Source: Gamarada debralockiae
Lineage: Eukaryota; Ascomycota; Leotiomycetes; Helotiales; Hyphodiscaceae
Direction of reading: 5' to 3'
NCBI GenBank assembly: GCA_002803225.1
Contig: NXFV01000681.1
Location: 142,726-206,725 of the forward strand
Length of the DNA stretch: 64,000 nucleotides
Positions 11,533 through 23,451 of this stretch are shown one piece after another. Each line of letters begins with the position of its first letter. Within the stretch, counting starts at the first letter, position 1. The notes beneath the pieces are model-generated. The model did not search any database. It had not been told where the DNA came from and saw only the letters and a list, made by a program, of their open reading frames with translations. The translations under genes were made by a program, and so were the position numbers.

Positions 11533-12646
11533 TTACAGACACTGCGAGTACCAAGCGTTGGAATAAGTGCAAGTAGATCCAGCGGCGCACGTCGTGGAAC
11601 CAGAGTATCCAATACCTCCGCATTGTCCCCACCTGTTATTGTTGGTCAAGTGGCTCGTAGCTAGGCACGCCCGAACAACTTCGGAGTACAAGATTGAACT
11701 GAAGATAAAACTTACTTGGCAACAGTTCCGCCACCAGTGCTGGATGTGCTAGTCGTCGTCGATGCGGCAGAGGACGTAGTAGTACCCGTTCCCCCACTGC
11801 TAGAGCCGGTGCCTTCGCTAACGGTAACTTTAAACATATCAGACTTAGCCTTTGCTCAAACAATAACCAGAAGAGAGGCAAGGTGAAGTTTCATTGGTTC
11901 TGGATCCTCTTGAAGTAGACTTCGGGGAGAGCCTAGGTAATCCGCCGAAAAGGAAAATCGATTGTTCGGAAAGTTTACTTACTGGTAGACGTCCCGCTGC
12001 TCTCATATCCCTCAGTAGCGAGGATCTGGTAGTTGAATGTACCTAGCTTCAATCCAAGGGCAGCCCATGCGTTGAAGTGGTTTGCGGTAGTGACGGTTCC
12101 ACCGACGCGATGAGATGTCCGCACGGACCAGTACTGCTGGAAGGTTGAGGTGCCCAAGATGGAGGGCTCGTTGGTGCGGGTTGTCTGTAAGATGTCGTAT
12201 GTTCCTCCGTCACTCTCAACCGTGCCCAAAAGTGTCGCGGCAGAGGCGGGGTTGTAACTTCCATAGGATTCGGTGATGTAGTACTCGACGAGAGGGTTAG
12301 TAGTCCATCCGTAGACGGAGAGGTAACTGTTGCCGTTGGGGCTGTAGGTGCCGGAGTATTCAATGGCTCTCGCGGCTCCAGTGGCCCATCCCGTTCCACC
12401 AACAAGGTTACCGTTGCCGGACCAGGTCATAGTGTATTCCCCAGCAGATCCGAGGGTGAAGGTGCCAGAGCCACCGCCACCATTCCAGAACATATAGTAG
12501 TAGCCATTACTGGTACCGGTCTGGCTCGACGTGTAAGTTTGACGTTTGGCAACCGTGCCTGGGCTACGTAAAGCAAGCTCGGTAGGGGCGGCCAACACTC
12601 CGGCCAAGGCAGAGGAAGCAAGAAGAAGGGACGAAAAGGAGATCAT
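11533..12646 (-). CDS. Secreted endo-1,4-beta-xylanase, GH11 with C-terminal CBM1
   Basis: Hydrolyses beta-1,4-xylan outside the cell. Exons on the minus strand: 11983-12646, 11716-11812 and 11533-11632; 286 aa. A signal peptide ([19 protein letters not shown]) and a short propeptide ending KR (kexin site, residues 34-35) precede the GH11 beta-jelly-roll. Catalytic residues are visible: the nucleophile Glu at about 121 in [10 protein letters not shown] and the acid/base Glu at about 212 in [10 protein letters not shown] Ser/Thr/Gly linker ([18 protein letters not shown]) leads to a carbohydrate-binding module with the CBM1 signature [11 protein letters not shown] and four Cys, ending YSQCL. 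The acceptor of intron 1 must be the AG at 11813-11814; an AG five bases earlier in transcript order breaks the frame. Confidence 0.96.
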
Positions 12647-12703
12647 GATGATTGATGTCGGTTGGGTGCTCTTTGCAGAGTTGCAGTGAGCGAACCGCCT
12701 TAG

Positions 12704-12710
12704 TTTTATA
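12704..12710 (-). promoter_or_regulatory. TATA box of the GH11 xylanase
   Basis: TATAAAA on the minus strand, about 60 bp upstream of the xylanase ATG at 12646. Position and sequence fit a core promoter element. Confidence 0.6.
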
Positions 12711-12825
12711 CTGTTTCTTGCGGCAGAACCGAGAGCTTAGAAGCTTAACTTTCATTTAGGCAGTTCTGCCTAAGCAACAACCCCTCAATATTTTTAGAGA
12801 AGGTGCTCAGAGGCAACTGACTATA

Positions 12826-13074
12826 CCCCGCATAGCATCCGCGTCCGTAAAGGTTAGGTTCTGTACTCGTTTGTGCCATTTGGGGATTAAGCTTCAATGA
12901 GCCGCTGGCAAAATGCGAACAATGATCATTTTAAGCACAGCCGAATGAATCAGCCGGCTTTTACCAAATCAAAAGCTGAAACAAATGATCATATATTCCT
13001 CACACCACGTGGCCGGGTTCTCTGTATACCGGCACTTGAAAAAATCCGGGGTGCATATGACGGCCGATCCCCGC
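12826..13074. promoter_or_regulatory. CreA-type carbon repression sites (three SYGGRG matches)
   Basis: GCGGGG on the minus strand at 12826-12831 and 13069-13074, and CCGGGG at 13046-13051. All lie 180-430 bp upstream of the xylanase ATG. The motif is short and matches by chance often, so binding is an inference from the family of genes normally controlled. Confidence 0.35.
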
Positions 13075-13169
13075 ATTTATTTTCATTGGAAGGGGTGGCG
13101 GTTGACTGCACTTTCCCCTCGTTCCAGGAACTGCTCCTGGTAGATTGCCGACCTTCCAAAAGGAAATCT

Positions 13170-13189
13170 GGCTAAGGTGTCCCGGCTAA
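13170..13189 (+). promoter_or_regulatory. Paired XlnR/Xyr1-type sites GGCTAA
   Basis: Two GGCTAA hexamers in the same orientation at 13170-13175 and 13184-13189, 8 bp apart and about 525-540 bp upstream of the GH11 start. XlnR/Xyr1 binds GGCTAR/GGCTAA and often acts on tandem sites at xylanase genes. Confidence 0.5.
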
Positions 13190-14323
13190 ATGACATTACC
13201 CTGGAATTATTAATAACTTCGTCTTAATATCAAAACTTCTCAATAACATAATAGTATTGATATGATAGTCGAGGGATAAAATGAATCTGGACCTTCAAAA
13301 AGGGGTGCAGCTGATGTGTCGGGTGAATGGAGCTTGGAAAAGATGGAACTTAGTCGCATTGACGTTGGGAGCGCTTCTACTATGCAGAGCCTAGGTAGCT
13401 TCTCTAACTTTAAAACACAATACCATATCAATCTAAGATTCCCCAATGACGTGCTGGACGCAGCAGACAAACTAACTTGGAGGGAGCAGTGCCTATAGAC
13501 AATTTGTGAAGATCAAATTCTTGTAGTACTCGAGACATGAAGAATGGCTACTGTTTGAGTCTCTGTCGTGCAGATGATTTGGCGACGAAAATTCGACCGA
13601 CGACGACAACAAGTGCAGCGACAACGAAATAAGTAGGCGAAGGTAGGTATTAAAGTCTCGCTCGTTTTGCCAGTCACACTAAAGACCAGAACTTATCTTC
13701 CTTTGTCTTTTCGCGGCCCATTCTTTTCTTCGGTCCAATATATAAACATACTCGAACCATGCAATTGAACACGCCACAGTGATGCGATGTCTGACAGAGT
13801 CCATCAGCTAATGCTCGATTGATTTATCCCTCAGTCTTATGACGCCAGGGCACGCACAAACGTCGTGTGGTACTTGAAAGGGGAACGGATGTAAGTCGTA
13901 CCGAAACAAGAATCGAGGAGTCGCAGCACACTGAAGGTTGATAAAACCAAGGCAGCTTTGCCAAGGATATTGTTCGCAAAACATGCTTTCACTCTTAGCT
14001 TGAGATATTCACTTGCGTCAAATCTCCATGAGGATATTCTTTTCTTGCATCATTGATTTGACCTGTTTAAGAGCTCCGGAACGCCGTCCAGCGATTCGAC
14101 TAGACTCGTGTTGGCAGTGGACAATCACAAGTGAGATAAACTTATATCGTTGATTTCGGACTTGCCAAACACTGCAGGAGGTAATCTAGGACCATTGTGC
14201 AACTGAACCTTATGAAGACGTTACCTTGACCCTACAAGTTCTGCAGATGGAACTTTGCCTCACTAATCCATTCACTTGGCATTCACAAATTATTCAAGGC
14301 TCACAACGGTAAGAAACCCCTCC
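13190..14323. other. Intergenic region between the xylanase promoter and the importin gene
   Basis: No gene seen. ORFs of 60-76 codons at 13240-13498 overlap on both strands and carry no domain. Confidence 0.5.
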
Positions 14324-17300
14324 CTATGATGTATATGCAAAGTTAGTCCCCCTGCATGCCAACCAAAAGTCCCTTACAACCTGATTCGTTCCTCTCGCTC
14401 CTCTGAGACTACACCAGATCATCAGCACTTCCATTGCCAGAGTTTGGAGCGGGCATTCATACTTCATGACCTTCTGCAGAAATACCAATTTATCCTTTAT
14501 AGTCACTTTATCACTGTCGAAGGCATCGCTGCGCAGTGCAGCATCAAGCCAACTCTTCGAGCGTATCTGCGCAACCACAAGCTTTCTCAGCGGCTCGGAT
14601 AGCTTATCCAGCTCGCTGCGTGATGCGTTGCCACCAATATTGTAGATCAGTGCTTTGGCAAGAAGTGGGCCTAGGTGTTGCAATGCACTGTTGATCGATT
14701 CTTGTAGAGGAGATTCTTGATTTGAAGCGGCGAGGAAGTCGCTCTATAGATCATTAATCAAGTGGGTGATACAAAGAAAAAGGTTACGAACCCAAAAGTC
14801 AGCCGCCGCAATTTTGGGGAGCGGGTCATTTCCTGTCAACGACTTGAGGGTGAACATGAAGAGGAATTCCAAGGAAGCGGGCGGCTGATGATTCAAAAGG
14901 ACGTTGAGATGGGTCGGGATGATTCGGTGCAGGAGGTCGATACTGTTCTGAGCGATTTCTGGGTCGTTGTGAGGCTCTATGGGCTCATCAGTTCTGTTTT
15001 GCTAGTAGGGTCCTCGGCTAACTTACCCCCTAAAGTCTGGAGAAGATGGGTGATCCATTTCAATAAAGCATCAATGACCTCATCCACGCCAGCAACCGAT
15101 TTGTTGGAGCTGAGGAGTGAACAAGCAGTGCTAATGACAAGCCCGAGTCGAGGTGATTGGAAGTCGGCCTTCATCAAGAATTGAGCTACGACGCTTGGGG
15201 GAAACACAAAGGGACCACTCCGCTCAACGAATCCAGCTCGGTAGACAGAGCAGAAAGCCTCTACTATGTCACCCTGGTTGCGGAAGGCATCATATATTCT
15301 GGTTATCATGGCTATGATGCGCTGTTGAATGATGGAGCCTTTACCAGCAACCCAGAAAGTAGTTATCTTCTTCTCGAGGTCAACGGGATGGTCAGTTGGC
15401 ACTTGAAGTCCCTTCGCCACACCCTCAAGACATCTCAGTGCTGTTACTCCAAGTCCGGAAGCTGTTTTGTAGTCGTTCCCAGAAACACCGGAAGGATTCA
15501 TAGATGCCGTGTTCGACGTTACTTCGGTGGATGACGAGAGGAGACGGAGACATTGCTCAATATCGACTTCAATAAAATATAAGAGCTGCTCCAAGGGCGC
15601 GACTTGGGACTCTTCGTCTGGTATAGCTTGAATGATGGACGCAATACTTTCAATGGTTGCCTCCTTGGCACGACTGTCTAATGATGAGTGAGCCATGTTA
15701 CTGAACTGCCGCAGAAATGCGCCCAATTCTGGGATGAGAATAGTTCGGCAGTCTCCACAAAGCTGGACAATCATCTCAGATGCAGACTTGGCCAAGGCTG
15801 GAGAGCTAATGGCGCTGAATGCAAGATTGAGTGCCTTTGGTAGATTATCCGTATGTGTAGCAAACCACCCCGCGTACCCACGGACAAGAACAAGGAAGGC
15901 CTGCAAGGCTCGAGGGGGTATTTCGGTAGTCGGAGCTGAAAAGAGTTCGAATAGCGCGGGACTGAAGACTCTATCCAAATAAGCATCGCGCTCAGGATGC
16001 TCCCATATGCAATCAGAGAAGTTGGCCAAGCAGTCCAATGATACCTCGAGCTCGACCCAGTTTCCCGTGCTCATTGATTGATGCGCCAGGTCAATGAAGA
16101 CCGAGAGAATTGGTATACCTGTGACTATATAGAGATTTTCTATTAAATCTGCCACGTCTCTTCGAGCATCTTTGAAACCCGTCCGATCCACCGAATCCCA
16201 GGAGTTGAACTCTGCGGAGGGAGGAAATTGCATTTTGCGCCAGCAGTTATGAACAGCTTGCATAACGTGTGCTATTGCTGTTGGAAACCATGATGGATGT
16301 GCCGAATCTTCCGCTGAATAGGTAAAGTCGATCATGGTTTCCACAAATGTTTGCCAGAACTCCAGGGCCGGTACGAAGATCTTATCCTCCCTGACGGGAT
16401 AACCCTCTGCACCAAGAAGGCCAACAAGGGCGGAGAGAAACTGGCGGCATTGGGGGTCTGTGTCAACCTTTTGAGCGAGGTCTTGTACAGTTGCATCACC
16501 GAATGCAATCATGAATTGGCCGAATTGTAAAGAGTCGAAGTCGAAGTCTCCACCAACTAATCGCTGATATCGTTCTTGTGCCCAGGGGCTATTGAAGAGG
16601 GAGTACAGAAGGGTGAAGTCTTCCTTATGGAGGAATTTCGAATAGTTACCAAGAACGTCTGAAATTAATTCTATTGCAATTTCGTACAGACTTTCATCCA
16701 CAAGGCACATAATTGCGGACTTTGTCAGTGTCCGTAGAGGGTCAAGAACAATCTCGTCGTCAATAAATGCACGATGCGAATAGGACACGCATGCCTAGAA
16801 TGTCAGCCTCCTTCGAACAGGGATTACAGCTGACACGAACCTGAAAGCATCTCATTGCTTCCTGGCGTGCCTTCACGTCCAGTTGCACAGCTGGAGGATC
16901 GCTTGAGATGTACTTTTCAATCAGGGGGACAATATCAGTAACATTTGGTACAACTCTTCGATGGAACTTGTGCCTGGTGCAGTCGTCAGCGTAAAATGGT
17001 AGCGAGGGGGAAGTGGATTCACTCAACTGCTTCATGGAGCTCGAGTCGGTCTTTCCAACTTCGTCAACAAGAGTGGCTGCAAACCAAAATATAACTATTG
17101 CCTTGTCGTGTGATAGACCTTCAATGAGAATTGGGGTATCGGGAGCTTCTGCCAGTGACTGGTAAGGCACTGCCTGATTTTTACAGAAGCAGTAGAGTAA
17201 GTGTCTGACACATCTTGTCCAGGACATAGAAAACTGGAGGAAATAAGCAACAAGAGTTGAGCACAACTTTCTCACGACAAGTGTGCCTTCTCCATTTTCA

Positions 17301-17821
17301 AGACATCGAATCAACCAACCAATGAGATTCTGAAGCAGAGCTTGAGCATCATCGTCGTTGAGAGACTTCCTGTAGTATTTTAATTGGCTTGAAATCACTG
17401 GGTACAGAGATAACTTACGAATCAGTGTTCAGCTTGACGATGTAAGTCAGTGCACCAAAGAATCTGACGCTTTCCGCTTTGTTTCCAAGGAGGCTATTGG
17501 CTAACTGCCATCCCTCCGAAGATCGCTGAAGCTTTTGCAAAGTCTCCTGAGTCTTGACGACCTTTTCCGGGGCTCCAGGTTGGTACAGCTGAAGAATGAG
17601 CTATGAAAGGTCAGTCAAGGTGGCCCAGAAAGAGCCAGACCACTGAACCCATGAAAAGACGCCGTAACAGGCGTGACACGACTTTCGCGGGGAGACAGCA
17701 AATGCATGACGAGTGGGTAACAGATTAAAATTCGGGCAACCCCATCCCGCCCAAGAGCTCAACTTACCGATTCAACTTCTTCAAGAGAAGTGGGCAGTTG
17801 CCCGTTATCCAAATTCTCCAT
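14324..17821 (-). CDS. Importin-beta family karyopherin, Kap122/importin-13 type
   Basis: Nuclear transport receptor built of HEAT repeats. Exons on the minus strand: 17768-17821, 17419-17600, 16841-17369, 15027-16794, 14792-14976 and 14324-14743, totalling 1045 aa, typical for the family. The N-terminal part (SLEEVESLILQLYQPG, then RFFGALTYIVKLNTDS) is the importin-beta Ran-binding region. The middle consists of helical repeats with segments such as NLYIVTGIPILSVFIDLAHQS. The C-terminus ends WLACRGTNFAYTS, a stretch I associate with fungal Kap122/Pdr6 and importin-13 proteins. The two C-terminal introns (50 and 48 nt) were placed from frame continuity. Cargo cannot be read from sequence. The gene is divergent from aminopeptidase P with about 520 bp between starts. 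Confidence 0.87.
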
Positions 17822-18341
17822 GGTTGCGAGTTTTGATGAGTCGAGCGAAATCAGGAGATGAAGCGAATGCTGGCTGTAGAGCGAAGAACCGTGTAGGCAG
17901 CAAGTCAAGACATAACTGTTGTACTTGAAAAATTAAAAAGGCTACTGTTGCAGCGGTAAATGTGGTTCAAAGTTCATCTCGAACATCTCATGGAATTATG
18001 AGCAAACAAAAGGTCGGAAGTCTCCAAAAACTTCCAGAACATGCAGGGCTACGGTTCTTGCCTGAGGCTAAACAAAAATCGCAGCTCGGGCCTACTAAGC
18101 CGACATGAGCCCTTTATCAATATCGGGTTGATATCGTGTGCTCCAGTACCCAACGCTCGTCCTTTGCTTTTTTTTGTAAAAAGCAACGTGGAGCTAGTAA
18201 GTCTTTCCAATTCTTTAACTCTTGGAACTTGGAAGCTAACGTTTGCTTGAAGGATCTCTCTTCCGTTCCTTCATCACACTCTTCTGCCCTTTCCCGACTC
18301 TTCAAGTTGGCCAGCGGCCTTAGTAACAATTGCGCCAATCA

Positions 18342-20505
18342 ATGCGATACACTCGATCTCTAAGATCTATAGGGAAAGTCTTCACCGGCAGTCGACCTTC
18401 AATCCTCAATCAATTCCGGCCTCGAACCCTCCAAATCTGCATTCGCTATAACTCAAGTGCCGGGGGAAGCACACGCACAGGCACGTCGCACGAAGGATCT
18501 CCCCGCACGAAGGCCACTGCTGATATACTCGCAGATCAAGACATGGAGACGGTAGACACGACTGAACGCCTTACCCGGCTCAGGGAACTCATGAAGGAGC
18601 ACAAGGTCGACATCTACAGTATGTAAGTGATCGACATCCCACTATTCAACAACTTCTAACACATGATCTAGTTGTTCCTTCTGAAGACAGCCACTCCTCC
18701 GAATACATCGCACCATGTGACGCAAGAAGAGAGTTTATATCTGGATTTTCTGGTTCTGCAGGATGTGCAGTTATCACACACGAAAAGGCAGCCCTGGCCA
18801 CGGACGGCCGATACTTCAATCAAGCTGCGAAACAGCTGGATAGCAACTGGCTTTTGCTGAAGCAAGGTCTGCAGGATGTACCAACATGGCAAGAATGGTC
18901 CGCGGAGCAGTCAGAGGGAGGGAAGATTGTTGGTGTGGACCCGACAGTCATCTCTGCGCCTGATGCACGGAAATTGGCCGAGAAGATCAAGAAGCGAGGG
19001 GGACACGAATTGGCGGCAGTCGAGGAGAACCTCGTGGACATAATTTGGGGAGAAAGCCGCCCGCCTAAGCCCAGTGAACCGGTGAAGGTGCTTGCCAAGC
19101 AATTTTCTGGAAAGGATGTGAAGACTAAACTCGAAGAACTTAGGAAAGAGTTGGAGAAGAAGAAGAGTTCTGGCTTCATTGTGTCGATGCTGGATGAGAT
19201 TGCATGGCTATTCAACATGCGTGGAAACGATATTCCTTACAACCCGGTTTTCTTCTCCTACGCCACTATCACACCTACTACCGCCACCCTTTATGTTGAT
19301 TCAACCAAGCTGGACCCGGATTGTGAAGCCCATCTCTCAGAGAATGGAGTTTCCGTTCGGCCATACGAGAAGATCTTCGCAGACACCGAAGTATTGGGCC
19401 AATCACTGGAAACTGCCAACAGCGATGGGCCTGCGGAAGCCAAGATCAAGAAGTTCCTAGTATCGACCAAGACCTCATGGGCATTGAAGAGATCCTTAGG
19501 AGGAGAGGCCAAAGTTGAGGAGATCCGAAGTCCCATTGGTGATGCCAAAGCTGTTAAAAACGAGACTGAACTAGAAGGGATGAGAGCTTGTCATATCAGA
19601 GATGGAGCCGCTCTGATCGAGTACTTCTCTTGGCTGGAGCATCAGCTTACAGTGGAGAAGGCGGAGCTCGACGAAGTTACAGCCGCTGACAAGCTTGAAG
19701 AGATGCGATCGAAACGCAAACATTTTGTTGGACTGTCATTCGATACTATTTCCTCAACTGGGGCGAACGCTGCTGTAATTCATTACAAGCCCGAGCGCGG
19801 GAACTGCTCAATCATCGATCCAAAGGCAGTGTATCTGTGTGACTCCGGAGCCCAGTACTTTGACGGTACTACTGACACAACTCGCACCCTGCATTTTGGA
19901 GAGCCCACGGAAATGGAGAGGAAAGCCTACACTCTCGTGCTGAAAGGAAACATTGCTTTGGACATTGCTATTTTCCCCAAGGGGACCAGCGGCTTTGCTC
20001 TCGATACCTTGGCGAGACAATTCTTATGGGTAAGCTAAACTCATCATTCACCCTCCCTTCATCACTAACATTTAAACAGGAAGAAGGACTAGACTACCGC
20101 CACGGCACAGGCCACGGCGTAGGATCCTACCTAAACGTGCACGAAGGCCCCATCGGCATCGGCACCCGCATCCAATATTCTGAAGTGCCTTTGGCCCCAG
20201 GAAATGTGATCTCCGACGAGCCTGGCTACTACGAAGATGGATCATTCGGCATCCGCATTGAGAACATCGTCATGGTGAAAGAGGTAGAAACGAAGCACAA
20301 GTTTGGGGACAAGCCCTATCTTGGTTTCGAGCATGTTACGATGGTGCCTTATTGCCAGAAATTGATTGATGAGAATCTGTTGACGAGGAGGGAGAAACAT
20401 TGGTTGAATGAATATCATGCTGATATTTATGCTAAGACGAAGGACTATTTTGAGGCGGGAAGTGTGGCGATGAAGTGGTTGGAGAGGGAGACTACTCCTA
20501 TCTAA
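18342..20505 (+). CDS. ampp: Xaa-Pro aminopeptidase P (peptidase M24B)
   Basis: Removes an N-terminal residue next to proline; di-manganese enzyme. Exons 18342-18618, 18672-20029 and 20080-20505, introns of 53 and 50 nt, 686 aa. An N-terminal stretch rich in Arg/Ser ([20 protein letters not shown]) suggests a mitochondrial presequence or an extended isoform. Two creatinase-type N-terminal domains come first ([21 protein letters not shown]), then the pita-bread catalytic domain. Metal ligands are visible: Asp in [14 protein letters not shown] (both Asp), His in HGTGHGVG, Glu in [17 protein letters not shown] (both Glu). The ATG at 18342 was chosen because the shared frame just upstream has only a TTG; a shorter cytosolic form could start at Met-72 (ATG at 18543-18545). 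Confidence 0.95.
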
Positions 20506-20642
20506 TAGTTTCCTCAGCGCCAGCGAAGGACTGTGAGGACTCGAATGGTATGAAATTTGAGAGATGATGAACGACAGCGGAGGCACGAATATCATGACAC
20601 GACAGCGTAAAAATATAGCTTTTGGTATCTCTATTAAAGCGT

Positions 20643-21235
20643 CTAGAATCGCATGAAAGCAGCCATAGCGAAGGTCGTCCCAAATGATAACTTAAACGCT
20701 ACATTATCTTGAACCGCAGATCTTAAATCGACGCTCGTGAAGTATTTTTGCAATCGATTGTAGGGGATGATGTGAATGCCGTAACTTTGTGCCCACTGCC
20801 TCCCAATCAATTGATCAGTCCTGAAGTTGATTGAGGAAAGGGAAGGAGGAAGATACGAACCTGAACGCCCACAACCAATAATCCCAGTATCAACGCCAAT
20901 GATCTCGAAAACGTAGAGACCACCAAGCCTGCGCATAAACCTACGCCAAAGGCGCAAATCAGTTCCATCCAACCTTCCATCCATCTCAATATTGGGTAAT
21001 TGCGCTCACCAATAATACTCCCACTACTTATCTGCCTCACCGCGCCCGGATTCAATCCCCCATTCCTCGCCACCGGCGTTTTCGCATTCTCTCGGTACGG
21101 ATCGCCAGAAAGCACAGGCCTGGAATCCAGACGGGTGGGTCGTTGTTGAATATGGAAAGCTGTGAACATTGATACGCCAAGGCCTAGTCCTAGGGTTTGA
21201 GGATGGAGTGGGCGGAGAAGGAGGCGGGACGCCAT
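20643..21235 (-). CDS. FUN14 domain-containing mitochondrial membrane protein
   Basis: Small outer-membrane protein family of mitochondria related to FUNDC1, implicated in mitophagy and lipid metabolism in animals; the fungal role is less clear. Exons on the minus strand: 20861-21235 and 20643-20795; 175 aa. The N-terminus has DSRPVLSGDPYRENAKTPV. The FUN14 core follows: GLNPGAVRQISSGSIIG, hydrophobic helices (ELICAFGVGLCAGLVVSTF, LALILGLLVVGVQ), then GIHIIPYNRLQKYFTSVDLRSAVQDNVAFKLSFGTTF at the C-terminus. The intron acceptor was set at the CAG just before TGG so that VQ-WAQSYG reads through. The WMEGWMELI insertion between the two halves of the core is a little unusual. The gene is divergent from PDX1. 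Confidence 0.9.
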
Positions 21236-21928
21236 TTTGGGTGTTGTTTTGGCTGAAGAACCGGTATTCGGGAAGAATAAGATGTACGAGGTTTGGATGA
21301 GATAGGGGTTGCTTTGGGGTCATGAAGTCATGTGCATTGAGGCTCGCGGTGGTGTTCTCAAGGTGAATTGTCGATTTGAGCAACCAATCAGTGACATCAT
21401 TCAACATATGCTTCTTTCACTACGCACGGGCGTCAATTTCCCCAGACTTTCATTTCCGCGCATTTCACTCGGCTTGCTCGGGTTGGAGGCGGCTTAACAA
21501 TGATATTTCTTGGAGGGGCGAATACAACGCGCCGTAGAATTTTAGTTCTGGGTGTCCGACTTCGGGATTTATTGAAGTCTGTGTCGAAAATTTGATAATA
21601 TTAAGTAAATCAGGATATAGGGCAAGTCACATGCTATACTAGGAGGCCAATTATGACCAAAATATTGGTAACATGTAGGTGAAATCCGGTCTTCCGGTCA
21701 TCATCAAAAGGGCGTTGATAAACGGCGGCCCTTGCAGACTCGAGGATGATTGATAGATAGAGCCAATCGATAAGCCCGAATTCGGCGTCTGCCACATTTT
21801 TTTTCCTTAGAGCACCAAGCTGTTAAGACTCACCACTTATCCACCCATATTGTACTTCTTCAATCCTCGACATATCTTGAGCAATTCCCCCATATTTCCC
21901 GTTCATCAATCTTACTCCTCCATTGCAA

Positions 21929-22994
21929 ATGATCAACGATCACAACAGAATGGCAACTGAACTCCCCACTACCACCAATGGCAGTGCCCAGAACGGCAAT
22001 GTTGATGAGTCCTTCACCCAAAAGGCTGGATTGGCACGGATGTTGAAAGGGGGTGTCATCATGGACGTTGTCAATGCTGAACAGGTCCGGAATCCCCTCC
22101 AAATTGAAAGGCAATGACTCACGCCACCACAGGCAAGAATAGCAGAAGAAGCCGGCGCAGTAGCCGTCATGGCCTTGGAGCGTGTGCCAGCAGATATCCG
22201 GGCTCAAGGAGGAGTAGCACGCATGTCAGACCCCAAGATGATCAAAGAGATCATGGCCACTGTCACAATTCCCGTGATGGCCAAGGCGAGAATTGGACAT
22301 TTTGTTGAATGCCAGGTAAATCCCCAATTGCACCCCACCCCCCACCAAAACTTACTGTTATATACTGATATGAGTGGCACAGATCCTTGAGGCGATTGGC
22401 GTAGACTACATCGACGAATCCGAAGTCCTCACACCCGCCGACCATGCCCACCACGTCGAAAAGCACCCCTTCGCCATCCCCTTCGTCTGCGGCTGCCGAA
22501 ACCTAGGCGAAGCCCTCCGTCGCATCAGCGAAGGCGCCGCCATGATCCGCACAAAAGGCGAAGCAGGAACCGGAGACGTGATCGAAGCCGTCCGACACAT
22601 GCGTACCGTGACCGCCGAAATCAAGCGTGCGGGTTCCATGAGCGACGCAGAGCTGAGAATATTGGCGAAGGATATCCAGGCTCCGTATGAGCTGCTTAGG
22701 GAGACTGCGAAGTTGGGAAGATTGCCTGTTGTTAACTTTGCTGCGGGTGGAATTGCTACGCCTGCGGATGCGGCGCTGATGATGCAGTTGGGTTGCGATG
22801 GTGTTTTCGTTGGAAGTGGAATCTTCAAGTCGGGGGATGCGGCGAAGAGAGCGAAGGCTATTGTGCAAGCCGTTACGCACTACAATGATGCGACGTTGTT
22901 GGCTGCTGTCAGTGAGGACTTGGGAGAGGCAATGGTGGGCTTGAACGTCAGCACAATGGATCCGTCAGAGAAGATGCAGGGACGTGGATGGTAA
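21929..22994 (+). CDS. PDX1: Pyridoxal 5'-phosphate synthase subunit PDX1/SNZ
   Basis: Synthase subunit of the deoxyxylulose-independent vitamin B6 pathway: makes PLP from ribose 5-phosphate, glyceraldehyde 3-phosphate and ammonia supplied by a PDX2/SNO glutaminase (not in this window). Exons 21929-22084, 22133-22315 and 22383-22994, 316 aa. The (beta/alpha)8 barrel is clear: [38 protein letters not shown] at the N-terminus, the active-site Lys in [15 protein letters not shown], the second Lys in [11 protein letters not shown], and the phosphate loops [19 protein letters not shown] and [11 protein letters not shown]. Start alternatives are 21929 ([11 protein letters not shown]) and 21950 (MATE); both are in frame. 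Confidence 0.96.
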
Positions 22995-23451
22995 TGGGAT
23001 GAAGGAATTGCATATCTGGGTTGGCGCTTTTCCGTAAAAGGTCTTTAGAAATTTGACAATGGCATGGAATTGGACGTTCGAAATTAGATTGATGCTCCCC
23101 AAACTTCTGGAAAGGAGGGTGGGTGTATGAATGAAATGGCACGAGCAAAATAGAATGAACACCTTGACGGAAAGAAGCGAGTTTGGACGAAGTGGGAAGG
23201 CTTCCAAGGAAAACCCGTCCCTCAATGGCCATAAGCAAGGAATTCAACTGCATTTGCCACACTTCTCCAACCTATCAATCCTAAAACTGTTACCTGTCAA
23301 GCTGAAATAAGCTGTAGCTTCATGCGCGAGGACATCATCCAATTCTCTCCTCTACCAGCTCGTCTGTGAACCGCAGCGAGTCCAGACCCAAATACCCGCC
23401 ACACTTCCACCTCCCTCCTCGATTCCTCCTCTGCAGAATGTTGAGGCCAGA

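Noticed and set aside
12897..13175. 92-codon plus-strand ORF upstream of the xylanase
   Set aside because: It lies in the promoter, contains the GGCTAA motifs at its end and shows no domain.
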